DNA from: Clostridia bacterium
GTDB lineage: Bacteria; Bacillota; Clostridia; Oscillospirales; Acutalibacteraceae
Direction: 5' to 3'
DNA length: 51,558 nucleotides
Assembly: GCA_017399175.1 (NCBI GenBank)
Contig: JAFQEE010000053.1
Coordinates: forward strand, 1-51,558
Notes under the pieces: generated by a model
Told to the model about the DNA's origin: nothing
Databases searched by the model: none
What the model saw: the letters and a program-made list of their open reading frames with translations, nothing else
In this document: in pieces, positions 1 to 9,333 of the stretch
Layout: every line of letters begins with the position of its first letter
Position numbering within the stretch: the stretch's first letter is position 1
Program-made: the position numbers and the translations under genes

Positions 1-34
1 TTGTCCATATTCGTTTCTTTTGTCCTTTTTTCAT
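1..34 (-). CDS. Start of an unidentified gene running off the window
   Basis: On the minus strand an ATG follows an AGAGG ribosome site with good spacing, and a TATAAT-like box lies just upstream of that. The visible N-terminus is MKKGQKKRIWT, basic, which would fit a cytosolic start before a membrane segment. Only eleven codons are visible, so no function can be given. A terminator separates it from the heparinase-like gene upstream on the same strand. Confidence 0.4.
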   Translation of the reverse strand, partial: MKKGQKKRIWT

Positions 35-66
35 TTCCATACCTCTACATTATATTTTAGCATAAG

Positions 67-112
67 AAAAAGGTAGATACATGGTGGTTTTCCATGTGTC
101 TACCTTTATTTT
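67..112 (-). terminator. Intrinsic terminator of the sulfatase-xyl-lyase operon
   Basis: A 16-bp stem with a few G-U pairs (arms 69-84 and 92-107, loop 85-91) is followed on the minus strand by a run of five T. It begins about 16 bases past the stop of the heparinase-like gene, which is the last gene of the operon. Confidence 0.8.
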
Positions 113-122
113 ACTATTGCAT

Positions 123-2117
123 TCAACTGGTGGTTATGATTTCTGTTATAGGTTCAAGTGAAACAATAATCTTTGCACTTTTAACATCTTTTAAATGAAC
201 TGTCAGTTTGTTTATATCAGAATAATCTGCATCATATTCGTATTTGCCTTTCAGCGAAACAGCAGGCATAACAGAAAACTCACCATCTTGGTGCAGTGTG
301 GCTTTCATCTGCTTATCATTTATGGTAAGGATTGCAGATTTACCGTCTTCGCTGATTTTAATGTCAGCCTTTGTGTGCATAAACCAATAAATATCACTTT
401 TCACAAGACAATTTATGTGGTCTATAATTTGAAGTGAGTTGTTGTTATAAAACTCAAATTCTCTAATGACCTTTTTGGCACCGTTCATTCGGTAAGCGTC
501 TGTCATATCAAGAACAGCTTCACCGCCATTTTTTGTGGCTTCAAAAGAAGTAAAATCGCATTCTGCCAAAACATATTGGTCGTCAAGTGTGGAGTTAGGA
601 TTAATAACCAATGTGTTTTGTCCCTCTGCGCGTTTGCAATAATTTTTCCATCTGCCACCTGCAGGAAGATTCATAAAGTAATTCGGTGCATCATAACTGC
701 CCGGTCCTAATTCCTCGGCCCAGCGTTCACCCATTGAGTCAAACACGAAAGTACCAATGTCAAGGTCACCGTGATTTGTAAAATTGTAACCACCCTTAAT
801 ACCTGCAAAAGTGGCGTTATTATTAAGATAATCACTTCGCATAAGCACAAGTGACTGTCCAACATCAGAGTCCAGATAACGACTCAAGGGCTCGTTACTA
901 AAATCACTTTCACCATATTCTCTGTTATACCAAAGGCAGGAAAGAGCATCTTCTTTGCCACTACCGTTGCGTTCAGTATCTTCAGAAGTGTTTAGCACAA
1001 ATTCGCCAGGTGCATCACACATTTGATAAGCCGAAAGCAGGGGAGCGTTGTATTCTGTTGCATACCAATGAAGAACAGGAGTATAGCACATTTCAGCCTT
1101 GTTATCCCCGAAATTAAACATTCCCGTAGGGGTTGTTATGTAAACAGGGAAATAGCCTAATTGACGGAATCCATCAATTTCCGACATTCCAAAGTCTGTA
1201 CCGAAATAATTTCTTGAACTTGCGATAAAGAATACAATAGAATTCATACCTGACTGACAATATCCCGGACCTTCTGCATATACACCGTCAGGCGTAAAGT
1301 TTTCAAAGGCAATCGGCATATTTTTGTAGCACATAGCGAGAAATTCTGCCGATTTTTCTGTATCAACCTCTGTAAAGGTCATACAGGCAATACCGATTTC
1401 GCTGTAACAAATGCTGTTCCAATTATTCTTTGACCAAGTGAACCAATGGTTGTCATTAAGAGCAGGCAGGATAGCATATTCCCATGTTGTGTTTGCCAAA
1501 AGTTCTTTTTGTTCATCATTTAAATAATCATAAAACCAGTCATAACCAATTGATACTGCAAGTGCCATTTCTGCAGTTGCAAGAAAATGTCCTGTACACC
1601 AGTCATCGTAGCTGCATACATTCGCAAGCTCTTGCCAAGCCCTTTGTGCATACTTTTCTTCATCTGTAACCTGCCACGCATAACCTAAAATAATCATACG
1701 GTTAATAACTTCTCGTGAAATCGGCAAAATACTGTCTTCTTCGTCAAGTACATAGGGCATAACGGGATAAACTTCTGTGTTTAAAAGTCCATTTGCATTG
1801 TCAAGAACCGACTTGTTAAGAGATTCTGTGTATTCGGTAAAGTTTTCTGAATTGCATTCATTTTTTACCATATCAAAATCTTCTTTGTTGGCAAGGATAA
1901 ACGGATGTTGTATAGTTTCATGAACTTTTGAGATTTCCTTTATAAGTTCCTTTTCTTTGATGGCATCTTTGTACCTGTCAAGAGAAATATAGTCAATTCC
2001 AACCTTGACCATATCGGGAATTACAGCAAAATAAGGGACAATATTGGTAATTCCCAAAACGATAACAAGGAAAATTGAAACAATAATAGAAATTAATACT
2101 TTGTATTTCTTTTTCAT
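123..2117 (-). CDS. Membrane-anchored heparinase II/III-like lyase
   Basis: A 664-residue protein with one N-terminal hydrophobic helix (about residues 7-29) after a KKK start, so probably a signal anchor placing the enzyme outside the cytoplasm. Next comes an alpha/alpha-toroid-like region containing NNWNSICYSEIG near residue 235. The C-terminal half is beta-rich and typical of heparinase II/III proteins, with NHGDLDIGTFVFDSMGERW near residue 450. Members of this superfamily (PL12, PL15, PL21 and relatives) cleave uronic-acid glycans by beta-elimination; the exact substrate is not readable here. The ATG lies 2 bases past the xylB stop and its ribosome site (AAAGGA) is inside the end of xylB, so translation is probably coupled. 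Last gene of the operon. Confidence 0.8.
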   Translation of the reverse strand: MKKKYKVLISIIVSIFLVIVLGITNIVPYFAVIPDMVKVGIDYISLDRYKDAIKEKELIKEISKVHETIQHPFILANKEDFDMVKNECNSENFTEYTESLNKSVLDNANGLLNTEVYPVMPYVLDEEDSILPISREVINRMIILGYAWQVTDEEKYAQRAWQELANVCSYDDWCTGHFLATAEMALAVSIGYDWFYDYLNDEQKELLANTTWEYAILPALNDNHWFTWSKNNWNSICYSEIGIACMTFTEVDTEKSAEFLAMCYKNMPIAFENFTPDGVYAEGPGYCQSGMNSIVFFIASSRNYFGTDFGMSEIDGFRQLGYFPVYITTPTGMFNFGDNKAEMCYTPVLHWYATEYNAPLLSAYQMCDAPGEFVLNTSEDTERNGSGKEDALSCLWYNREYGESDFSNEPLSRYLDSDVGQSLVLMRSDYLNNNATFAGIKGGYNFTNHGDLDIGTFVFDSMGERWAEELGPGSYDAPNYFMNLPAGGRWKNYCKRAEGQNTLVINPNSTLDDQYVLAECDFTSFEATKNGGEAVLDMTDAYRMNGAKKVIREFEFYNNNSLQIIDHINCLVKSDIYWFMHTKADIKISEDGKSAILTINDKQMKATLHQDGEFSVMPAVSLKGKYEYDADYSDINKLTVHLKDVKSAKIIVSLEPITEIITTS

Positions 2118-2119
2118 AA

Positions 2120-3565
2120 TTAAATTCCTTTAATAGCAGGGTAAAGTTTTTTCCACTTTTTATATTTTGCTTCATACTTTTCTGCAAGTTTACTTTCGGG
2201 TTTTACGGTTTCAGTAATTTCATATACAGAATTTTCAAGAACTGTGTATTCATCTTTTGTCATTATGCCTTTTGCTGCAAGCATAGCAGCACCTAAAGCT
2301 GCACCGTCCTGATTTTTGGGAATATTCAGTTCAATGTTCAATACATTAGCGATAATTTTAAGCCAAAGCTTATTTTTAGTTCCGCCACCACAAACAGTTG
2401 AACAATTTATATCAACACCAAGACTTTTAATAATCTCAATGTTGTCTTTTAGTGCAAATGCCACACCCTCAAGGATTGCAAGGCTCATTTCGTCCTTTTC
2501 GGTTGCAAGACCGAGACCATAGAACATTCCACGAACTTCTGTGTCGTTAAGAGGTGAGCGTTCACCCATAAGATAAGGCAAGAATAAAATGTCGTTTTCA
2601 CCTAATTTGTCTTTTTGGGAAAGAACAGAGTCGTAATCGTCACCGAGAATTTTCTCAACCCACCAATTACAGCAAACTGCTGCCGAAAGCATACAAGCCA
2701 TATAGTGATAATTGCGACTTGCTGAGCAGAAAGAGTGAATTGCATTAACTCTGTCATAGTTATAGGTATCGCTGACGGTGAAAATTGTTCCGCTTGTGCC
2801 GAGAGAAATGTTACAACTGCCGTTTTTAACAGTACCCGTACCAATCGCCGCTGCCGCATTATCGCCGGCGCCAATAATTACTTTTACATCATTTGTGCTA
2901 AGTTCATTTTGCAGTTCTTCTTTTAAAATTCCTGCACATTCGTCACTTTCAAGAACCTTTGGAAACCAAGCTCCTTTTATTTTATATTTACCCAGAATGT
3001 CCTGCGACCAGTTGCGGTTATTCACATCAAAATAAAGAGTACCTGATGCATCCGAAACGTCTGTGGCAAAATTACCTGTAAGGCGGTATGCAAGATAGTC
3101 CTTTGGCAACATCACTTTACTAATTTTACTAAAGTTTTCAGGCTCATTTTCTTTAACCCAAAGAAGTTTTGGCAATGTAAAACCTGCAAAAGCAATATTT
3201 CCCGTATTGTCAAGAAGAAAATCTTTGTTTTCGTTGAGTTTGTCAGTCTGGCATTGGCTTCTTGAATCGTTCCAAAGGATAGCAGGACGAATAATGTTGT
3301 TGTCACCATCAAGCATTACCAGTCCGTGCATTTGTCCAGAGAATGAGAAAGAAGAAACTTTTTTTGCATCAACATTTGAAAGCAATTCCTTTAACGCTGA
3401 AACAGTCTGGTTGTACCAATCTTCAGGATTTTGTTCACTCCAACCGTCGTGAGGGAAGTATAACGGATATTCCTTTGTAACTGACGAAACAACTTCGCCG
3501 TTACTGTTTAATAGTAAGACTTTGACAGAAGAAGTGCCTAAATCAATACCTACAAAATATTTCAT
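2120..3565 (-). CDS. xylB: Xylulokinase (FGGY kinase)
   Basis: A 481-residue FGGY carbohydrate kinase. It opens with the phosphate-binding GIDLGTSSVK, carries the SGQMHGLVMLD segment characteristic of xylulokinases, NDSRSQCQTD, and in the C-terminal ATPase lobe GAGDNAAAAIGTG and VCGGGTKNKLW. It would phosphorylate D-xylulose made by the neighbouring xylose isomerase and feed the pentose phosphate pathway. It begins 10 bases after xylA ends. It is the only FGGY kinase in the window, which matters because the rhamnose genes lack their own kinase. Confidence 0.92.
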   Translation of the reverse strand: MKYFVGIDLGTSSVKVLLLNSNGEVVSSVTKEYPLYFPHDGWSEQNPEDWYNQTVSALKELLSNVDAKKVSSFSFSGQMHGLVMLDGDNNIIRPAILWNDSRSQCQTDKLNENKDFLLDNTGNIAFAGFTLPKLLWVKENEPENFSKISKVMLPKDYLAYRLTGNFATDVSDASGTLYFDVNNRNWSQDILGKYKIKGAWFPKVLESDECAGILKEELQNELSTNDVKVIIGAGDNAAAAIGTGTVKNGSCNISLGTSGTIFTVSDTYNYDRVNAIHSFCSASRNYHYMACMLSAAVCCNWWVEKILGDDYDSVLSQKDKLGENDILFLPYLMGERSPLNDTEVRGMFYGLGLATEKDEMSLAILEGVAFALKDNIEIIKSLGVDINCSTVCGGGTKNKLWLKIIANVLNIELNIPKNQDGAALGAAMLAAKGIMTKDEYTVLENSVYEITETVKPESKLAEKYEAKYKKWKKLYPAIKGI

Positions 3566-3575
3566 AAACTACCTC

Positions 3576-4886
3576 TTAAAACATAATCTGGTTGATAATA
3601 CTTTCAAGATATTCTTGTCTGCCGCTTTCTACATTTGTCACATTACCCATTTCTTCCGCATAGGCAGAAAGTTCTGTAAGAGTAGCAGTACCACTTGTGA
3701 TTTTCTTGCCGATTTCACTGTTATATGAAGCGTATTTGTTCTTTACAAATTCGTCAATTCTGCCGTCTTCAATAATAGCGACAGCTTTCATAAGACCAAG
3801 AGCAAATGTGTCCATACCGAGAATATATGCGTGGAACATATCTTCATAGGTGTTACTTGGTCGGCGGTTTTTAGCATCAAAGTTAAATCCGCCGGTAAGT
3901 CCGCCTGCTTTGATTACTTCATACATACACATTGTTGCTTCGTAAACGTCAAACGGGAATTCATCTGTGTCCCAACCTAAAAGATAGTCACCTTGGTTAG
4001 CGTCGATAGAACCCAACATACCGTTTATTGCAGAAACACGAAGTTCGTGCTGGAAAGTATGTCCTGCAAGGGTGGCGTGATTAGCCTCAATATTCATTTT
4101 GAAATCTTTGTCAAGACCATATTGACGTAAGAATCCGATTGCAGTTGCAGCATCGAAATCGTATTGGTGCTTCATTGGTTCCTTTGGCTTTGGCTCAATG
4201 TAAAAGTCACCAGTAAAGCCTATTGAACGACCGTATTCTACTGCCATTTTCATAAGTCTTGCAATGTTTTCCTGTTCAAACTTAACGTCTGTGTTAAGGA
4301 GAGTTTCATAACCCTCTCTGCCACCCCAGAAAACATAACCTTTACCGCCAAGCTTAACAGTAATGTCAAGAGCCTTTTTAATCTGTGCAGCCGCAAAGCA
4401 GTAAACGTCAGCAGAATTTGTACTGCCGGCACCATTCATAAAACGTGGGTTTGAGAACATATTTGCAGTACCCCAAAGGCACTTAATGTCAGTACCTTGC
4501 ATTTTTTCTAATATGTAGTCAGAAATCTCGTCAAGTCTGCGGTTAGTTTCTTTAATGTCGTCTGCTTCAGGCACAATATCAACGTCATGGAAACAGAAAT
4601 ACTTAACACCTAATTTTTCCATAAACTCAAAACCTGCGTCAACCTTTGCTTTTGCGTGTTCCATTGTGGCTTTTTCACTATCAAATGATTTGTCAGCAGT
4701 ATCTCTGCCGAACATGTCTGTTCCTGCAGCACAAAGATTATGCCACCAAGCCATTGCAAAGGGGAGATGCTCACTCATTTTCTTTCCTAAAATAACCTTG
4801 TCTGCATCATAAAACTTAAACGCAAATGGATTTTTACTGTCTTTTCCCTCGTATTTTACTTTGTCAATAAAATTAAAGTATGCCAT
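3576..4886 (-). CDS. xylA: Xylose isomerase
   Basis: A 436-residue cytosolic isomerase converting D-xylose to D-xylulose, full length for the longer (class II) type. Recognisable stretches are [28 protein letters not shown] (active-site His), [31 protein letters not shown] (metal ligands) and GWDTDEFP. I chose the ATG before AYFNF because AAAAGGAGA sits 9 bases upstream of it; a TTG nine bases earlier is almost inside that ribosome site. It follows the sulfatase by 33 bases and precedes xylB in one minus-strand operon. Confidence 0.95.
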   Translation of the reverse strand: MAYFNFIDKVKYEGKDSKNPFAFKFYDADKVILGKKMSEHLPFAMAWWHNLCAAGTDMFGRDTADKSFDSEKATMEHAKAKVDAGFEFMEKLGVKYFCFHDVDIVPEADDIKETNRRLDEISDYILEKMQGTDIKCLWGTANMFSNPRFMNGAGSTNSADVYCFAAAQIKKALDITVKLGGKGYVFWGGREGYETLLNTDVKFEQENIARLMKMAVEYGRSIGFTGDFYIEPKPKEPMKHQYDFDAATAIGFLRQYGLDKDFKMNIEANHATLAGHTFQHELRVSAINGMLGSIDANQGDYLLGWDTDEFPFDVYEATMCMYEVIKAGGLTGGFNFDAKNRRPSNTYEDMFHAYILGMDTFALGLMKAVAIIEDGRIDEFVKNKYASYNSEIGKKITSGTATLTELSAYAEEMGNVTNVESGRQEYLESIINQIMF

Positions 4887-4919
4887 AATTTCCAATCTCC
4901 TTTTAATTTGTTTTAATAT

Positions 4920-6515
4920 TTATATATTGAATTTCTTTTTAACCAAATCAATAAATTGTGAGGCAGTTTTGCCTGTGAGCGATATTGCACCTGTTGCAAT
5001 TTTTCCAAGGAATAATGGAACGCCTACGGATGCGATATTGTTCTGTAGTAATTTATCTGTAAATCGGTCATCATCTTTTGTGGGGACGCTGTCACAGGTT
5101 TTCATATACCACAAAAGCATTTCCTCTTTCATCTGTGCGATTATATCCTTGTACTGCTCATCATCAATGCGATTGATACTTTCACCTTCACTGAGCACAT
5201 AAAACTCGTCTTTTTCGTAAAGTCGCATTACATATTTGTACTCTTTTGAGCGAATCATAGCAGCCTTGGTATGAGTTCCGTCCTCTTTAGATTGCAAAAG
5301 AATACGGGGAGCATAGTGACCGTCTTCGTTTATGAAATGATCCATTTCTGTACATTGAGTTTCGCCTAAAAGTCGTCCACCCTCGCTGAAAACATATTCA
5401 CGGTGAGGAGTACTCCTATCTTTAAGAGATGGCACGACACTCTGTGAATAACTGAGTCTGTCACATTTTATTCCTGCCAATTCATAAACTGTTGCACAAA
5501 GGTCAGTAAGTTCCACAAGATTACTGTTTATACCTGTATCAGCTTTGATATTTTTAGGCGGTTTAATGATGAATGGTACATTGACAAGGCAATCGGGGAA
5601 ACAGTTTTGACACTTCTCAACAATACCGTAGTCAGTGGTGTAGTCACCGTGGTCGGAAATGACAATTATGGCAGTGTCATCATAAATTCCCTCATTTTTA
5701 AGAGTTTCAACAATTTTGCCCAATTGGTCATCAACTTTAGCGCACATTGCAAGATACACACGACGAATTTCATTAAATCGTTCTTCGCTGTAATTTGTTA
5801 TACCAAGAGTATCACGAAGGCCTGTTTCCATTAAAGGTTTACCGTCAGTATCCTTAATTGTGGGAATTCTTTGTTGCAAATTGCTTTCATTAATCAAGTC
5901 ATAATATTTCTGCTCAATTTGATACGGCGGATGTGGAAAATTAAGTCCCACGAACATAAAGAAAGGTTTACTGTCAGGACGTTTTTTGATAGCTCTGATT
6001 GCTGAATCAACCGTTAAATCGTCCTCATTTTTGATTTCTCTGCCGTTTTTGTTTTCTGGGATTATACCGTCCATAAAGGAATAATATGTATCGCTACCTT
6101 TTTCGCCACGCTGTCCTTTAACCAAAGTTATAGGTGTTTTAACACGGTCATACATAAGGTATTTATCAATGGTTTTCCTATGATGTTTTTTGTGCTGTCC
6201 TGCCATTAAGTCGCCACGAGTTGAAGAAATAGTATAATAACCTGCTTTTTTCATATCGGTAAACAGGTTTTCTTCGTCGGGATGCAAAAGATATGACATG
6301 GTTCTGTGACCGTTGGTATGCGGATAATTTCCGGTCATAAATGAACAACGGCTTGGTACACAAACAGGACTTTGAGCAAAGCAGTTTTCAAAAGAAACAC
6401 CCTCTTTACTCATAGTATCAAAGTTCGGAGTATATGATGCTGAATTGCCCAAATGATGAAGAGCATCAGCACGCATCTGGTCGGGGTTAAAAATGATAAT
6501 ATTAGGTTTATTCAT
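4920..6515 (-). CDS. Cysteine-type sulfatase
   Basis: A roughly 530-residue arylsulfatase-family protein without a signal peptide. The N-terminus has the metal-binding NIIIFNPDQMRAD and the sulfatase signature C-V-P-S-R-C-S-F-M-T-G near residue 52, where the first Cys must be converted to formylglycine by a maturase not seen in this window. IVISDHGDY near residue 290 supplies more metal ligands. First gene of the operon. ATG is preferred over a GTG nine bases upstream because GGTGA gives it a weak ribosome site; neither start is strong. Substrate unknown: a sulfated sugar or aromatic sulfate. Co-transcription with xylose genes and a uronate-type lyase hints at sulfated, xylose-containing oligosaccharides. 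Confidence 0.85.
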   Translation of the reverse strand: MNKPNIIIFNPDQMRADALHHLGNSASYTPNFDTMSKEGVSFENCFAQSPVCVPSRCSFMTGNYPHTNGHRTMSYLLHPDEENLFTDMKKAGYYTISSTRGDLMAGQHKKHHRKTIDKYLMYDRVKTPITLVKGQRGEKGSDTYYSFMDGIIPENKNGREIKNEDDLTVDSAIRAIKKRPDSKPFFMFVGLNFPHPPYQIEQKYYDLINESNLQQRIPTIKDTDGKPLMETGLRDTLGITNYSEERFNEIRRVYLAMCAKVDDQLGKIVETLKNEGIYDDTAIIVISDHGDYTTDYGIVEKCQNCFPDCLVNVPFIIKPPKNIKADTGINSNLVELTDLCATVYELAGIKCDRLSYSQSVVPSLKDRSTPHREYVFSEGGRLLGETQCTEMDHFINEDGHYAPRILLQSKEDGTHTKAAMIRSKEYKYVMRLYEKDEFYVLSEGESINRIDDEQYKDIIAQMKEEMLLWYMKTCDSVPTKDDDRFTDKLLQNNIASVGVPLFLGKIATGAISLTGKTASQFIDLVKKKFNI

Positions 6516-6567
6516 TGTTTTCACCGATTTCTTCAGGATTTATGTCTTTCATGAAGTGTTTAAATAA

Positions 6568-6596
6568 ATTATACCAATTACACAGAAAAAATGCAA
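6568..6596 (-). promoter_or_regulatory. Promoter of the sulfatase-xyl-lyase operon
   Basis: Minus-strand TTGCAT (6591-6596), 17-base spacer, TATAAT (6568-6573). Both boxes match the housekeeping consensus well and transcription would begin about 45 bases before the sulfatase start. Confidence 0.8.
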
Positions 6597-6612
6597 TTAT
6601 AATATGACAATA

Positions 6613-6732
6613 AAAAGCGTTGCATAAGGGAGTGGATATTTCCCCAATGCAACACTTAATTCTTTTAAATGGCTTGAATGATACGATTTTTACAGTAAAA
6701 CAACGATAGGCAGTGCATTTCGGTGTACTGTC
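6613..6732 (+). repeat. Dispersed intergenic repeat, copy 1 (divergent)
   Basis: Hairpin with GCGTTGCA and TGCAACAC arms (6617-6624, 6648-6655) enclosing GGGA...TCCC, then the tail TTTTAAATGGCTTGAATG and AAAACAACGATAGG. These match copies at 7.6, 33.3 and 50.9 kb. A further 9-bp hairpin (6709-6732, loop TTTCGG) ends just before the cassette promoter. It lies between the sulfatase operon and the hydrolase gene and could also act as a terminator. Confidence 0.75.
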
Positions 6733-6743
6733 TTATGTTTTTA

Positions 6744-6773
6744 TGTTGCTTTTTGTTGTGTGAGTGGTATAAT
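6744..6773 (+). promoter_or_regulatory. Cassette promoter, copy A
   Basis: TTGCTT (6746-6751), 16-base spacer, TATAAT (6768-6773). The 30 bases are identical to 28793-28822 behind the serine recombinase and differ by one base from 51219-51248. Here no recombinase sequence remains upstream. It drives the hydrolase gene. Confidence 0.8.
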
Positions 6774-6831
6774 TATCTTGATAAATAAGAATTTGCAGAA
6801 TTTCTTGAGTAAAAGGTGGTGCAGAAACATA

Positions 6832-7575
6832 ATGAAGGCAGTCGAGTACGGTAAAAACAATAAAGATGTTATCATTTTACTTCATGGTGGCGGTTTGTCT
6901 TGGTGGAATTATAAAGAAGTTGCAGAAATACTTGCAGACCGTTTTCATATAGTTATGCCCATATTAAACGGTCATTCAGGAAGCGGAGTTCCTTTTATTT
7001 CAATAGAGGACAATGCAAGAGAAATCATTTCATATATTGATGAAAATTTTGGAGGTCATGTTTTATTGGTTGGCGGTTTGTCGCTTGGAGGACAGGTGCT
7101 TGTGGAAATGCTTTCACAGAGAAAGAATGTTTGCGAGTTTGCAATTATTGAAAGTGCTTTGGTGTTGCCTATGAAGTTGACTGCAGCTATTATAAAACCG
7201 ACTTATGATATGTGCTATCCGCTTATAAAAAAGATGTGGTTTGCTAAGTTGCAATTCAAGGCATTGCACATAAAAGCAGAACTTTTTGAGAACTATTATT
7301 CGGATACAGTCAACATTACAAAGGAAGATATGATTGCATTTTTGATGGCAAATTCCAATTATAGCGTTAAAGATAGGCTTGCTGATTGTGAGGCTAAAGC
7401 ACTTGTCTTGGTCGGAAGCAAGGAACAGCCTATTATGAAGAATTCGGCTCAAAAGATTACCGATTGTTTACCGACGGCAAGGTTGGAAATTATGAAGAAT
7501 TACTATCACGGAGATGTCAGCATCAATCATTCCAAACAATATGTAGAAAAACTATTACAACTTATAAATACGTAA
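6832..7575 (+). CDS. Alpha/beta-hydrolase
   Basis: A 247-residue alpha/beta-hydrolase fold protein, cytosolic. It shows the oxyanion-hole LLHGGGLSWW near residue 16, the nucleophile elbow GLSLGG near residue 84, and a late His in NYYHGD near residue 228. The open frame extends 24 codons further upstream, but those codons run over the promoter -10 box, so the ATG behind AAAAGGTGGTG is the real start. It stands alone between two repeat copies and is not obviously part of either glycan operon. Substrate unknown (ester or lactone hydrolysis is typical of the fold). Confidence 0.8.
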   Translation: MKAVEYGKNNKDVIILLHGGGLSWWNYKEVAEILADRFHIVMPILNGHSGSGVPFISIEDNAREIISYIDENFGGHVLLVGGLSLGGQVLVEMLSQRKNVCEFAIIESALVLPMKLTAAIIKPTYDMCYPLIKKMWFAKLQFKALHIKAELFENYYSDTVNITKEDMIAFLMANSNYSVKDRLADCEAKALVLVGSKEQPIMKNSAQKITDCLPTARLEIMKNYYHGDVSINHSKQYVEKLLQLINT

Positions 7576-7600
7576 ATTCCAATTTGTCAATTTCAGTAAA

Positions 7601-7846
7601 ATAACGATTATCAGTAATTTAACGATAGGTTAGATAGATTTTCTATGTAATCAACTAAATAACACATAAAAAGCGTTGCAGAAGGGAGCAGTGATTTCTT
7701 CAATGCAACGCTTAATTTTTTTAAATGGCTTAAATGCTATATAAAACAACGATACCACTATCAACACAAATTGTATCAATAGTGGTATCTAATTTGGCAT
7801 TGACTACGCTATTTGATACAATTCGTCGTTTTTAGGATAGCGTTGC
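7601..7846 (+). repeat. Dispersed intergenic repeat, copy 2 (full length)
   Basis: Starts 25 bases past the hydrolase stop. In order: an AACGAT-rich left module (7601-7672), hairpin with AGCGTTGCA/TGCAACGCT arms (7671-7713), AAATGGCTTAAATG tail, a second hairpin with 11-bp GATACCACTAT arms (7751-7789), and a final AGCGTTGCA at 7838-7846 that repeats the first hairpin arm. The copy at 33253-33502 matches it along its whole length. Confidence 0.85.
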
Positions 7847-8088
7847 AGCTGACTGTAAATGTAAAATAATGGTGGATTATGTTCTACGGATTTTGAAATT
7901 TTGTTAACAGTAATCTTTGTACTTTTTTCAAATCCAGAACATGAACATTTTTTTAAAACGCCTTTAAAATAATGTCAAAATATGATATTATAATAATATA
8001 TAAAAATGATGACTATTACACTTTTGCAGAGATTATGCAAAAAACTACTCTTACCAATATAAAAAAATTTTGATGTAGAGAAGGCAGA
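7847..8088 (+). other. Leader region of the rhamnose operon
   Basis: AT-rich, no gene. A TATAAT box is present at 7989-7994 but no good -35 box lies 16-18 bases before it, which would suit an activator-dependent promoter. A possible AGAAGG ribosome site precedes rhaA. No riboswitch-like fold was recognised. Confidence 0.35.
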
Positions 8089-9333
8089 ATGATGAACAGA
8101 TATAACGAAGCTAAAGAAATATATGCACACTATGGCATTGATACTGAAAAAGCACTTGAAACACTTAAAAGTGTATGTGTTTCCGTTCATTGTTGGCAGG
8201 GTGACGATGTAACTGGTTTTGACAGTAAAGAGGCTCTTTCAGGTGGTATTCAGACAACAGGTAATTATCTCGGAAAGGCAAGAACTCCCGAGGAGCTTAT
8301 GGCAGACTATGATAAGGCTTTTTCACTTATGCCCGGCAAAAAGAAACTGAATCTTCACGCAAGTTACGCTATTTTTGACGGTGACGAAATTGTTGGTAGA
8401 GATAAACTCCTGCCAAAGCATTTCAAAAAATGGGTGGATTTTGCCAAAGAAAGAAATATGGGTATAGATTTTAACCCAACATTCTTTTCACATCCTATGG
8501 TAAAGGATAATCTTACTCTTTCATCACCTGACGAGAATATTCGTACATATTGGGTAAATCACGGTAAGGCTTGTCTTAAAATTGCTGAATATTTTGCAAA
8601 CGAAACAGGGATTCCTTGTGTTATGAACATCTGGATTCCTGACGGCTACAAGGATATTCCGGCTGACAGATTAACACCGAGAATGAGATTTAAAAAGAGT
8701 CTTGATGAAATTCTTGATACACCTTATGACAAAGAAAAGGTGTATGTAACTCTTGAATCAAAGGTTTTCGGTATAGGTCTTGAAAGTTATACAGTAGGCT
8801 CTGCAGAATTTTGCCTTTCATATTCAAGTTATAAGGGTATCACTCCCCTTATGGACAATGGGCACTATCATCCTACTGAAATGGTTAGTGATAAGATTTC
8901 GTCACTTCTCCTCTTTAATGAAAAGATTGCACTTCATGTAACAAGAGCAGTTCGTTGGGATTCAGACCATGTGGTTATCTTTGTCGACGAAACAAAAGAG
9001 ATTGCAAAAGAAATCGTAAGGAATAATGCTATTGACAAAGTATTTATAGCAACAGACTATTTTGACGCATCAATCAATCGTATTTCTGCATGGGTAACAG
9101 GTGTAAGAAGTGTGCAGAAGGCACTTCTTTTCGCCCTTTTACAGCCTGATGAAAAAATGAAAGAGTTGCAGAATGAAAGCAACTTTACAGAGATAATGTA
9201 TCTTCAAGAAGAAATGAAAACAGCACCATTTGGTGATGTGTGGAATGAATATCTTGCAAGAGAAAATGTGCCCACAGATTATCTTGCAGAAGTTAAAAAG
9301 TATGAGCAGAAAGTATTGGTGAAAAGAGCATGA
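8089..9333 (+). CDS. rhaA: L-rhamnose isomerase
   Basis: A 414-residue cytosolic isomerase converting L-rhamnose to L-rhamnulose, close to the usual family length (about 420). Diagnostic segments are SVHCWQGDDVTGFD near the N-terminus, KKLNLHASYAIFDG, FNPTFFSHPMVKDNLTLSSP, MNIWIPDGYKDIPADR and PLMDNGHYHPTE. The double ATG leaves the start uncertain by one codon. It is the first gene of the long plus-strand operon and overlaps rhaD by four bases (ATGA). Confidence 0.95.
   Translation: MMNRYNEAKEIYAHYGIDTEKALETLKSVCVSVHCWQGDDVTGFDSKEALSGGIQTTGNYLGKARTPEELMADYDKAFSLMPGKKKLNLHASYAIFDGDEIVGRDKLLPKHFKKWVDFAKERNMGIDFNPTFFSHPMVKDNLTLSSPDENIRTYWVNHGKACLKIAEYFANETGIPCVMNIWIPDGYKDIPADRLTPRMRFKKSLDEILDTPYDKEKVYVTLESKVFGIGLESYTVGSAEFCLSYSSYKGITPLMDNGHYHPTEMVSDKISSLLLFNEKIALHVTRAVRWDSDHVVIFVDETKEIAKEIVRNNAIDKVFIATDYFDASINRISAWVTGVRSVQKALLFALLQPDEKMKELQNESNFTEIMYLQEEMKTAPFGDVWNEYLARENVPTDYLAEVKKYEQKVLVKRA

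Noticed and set aside
6508-6552. A 14-codon leader frame overlapping the sulfatase start
   Set aside because: It would begin only about nine bases after the predicted transcription start, with no ribosome site.
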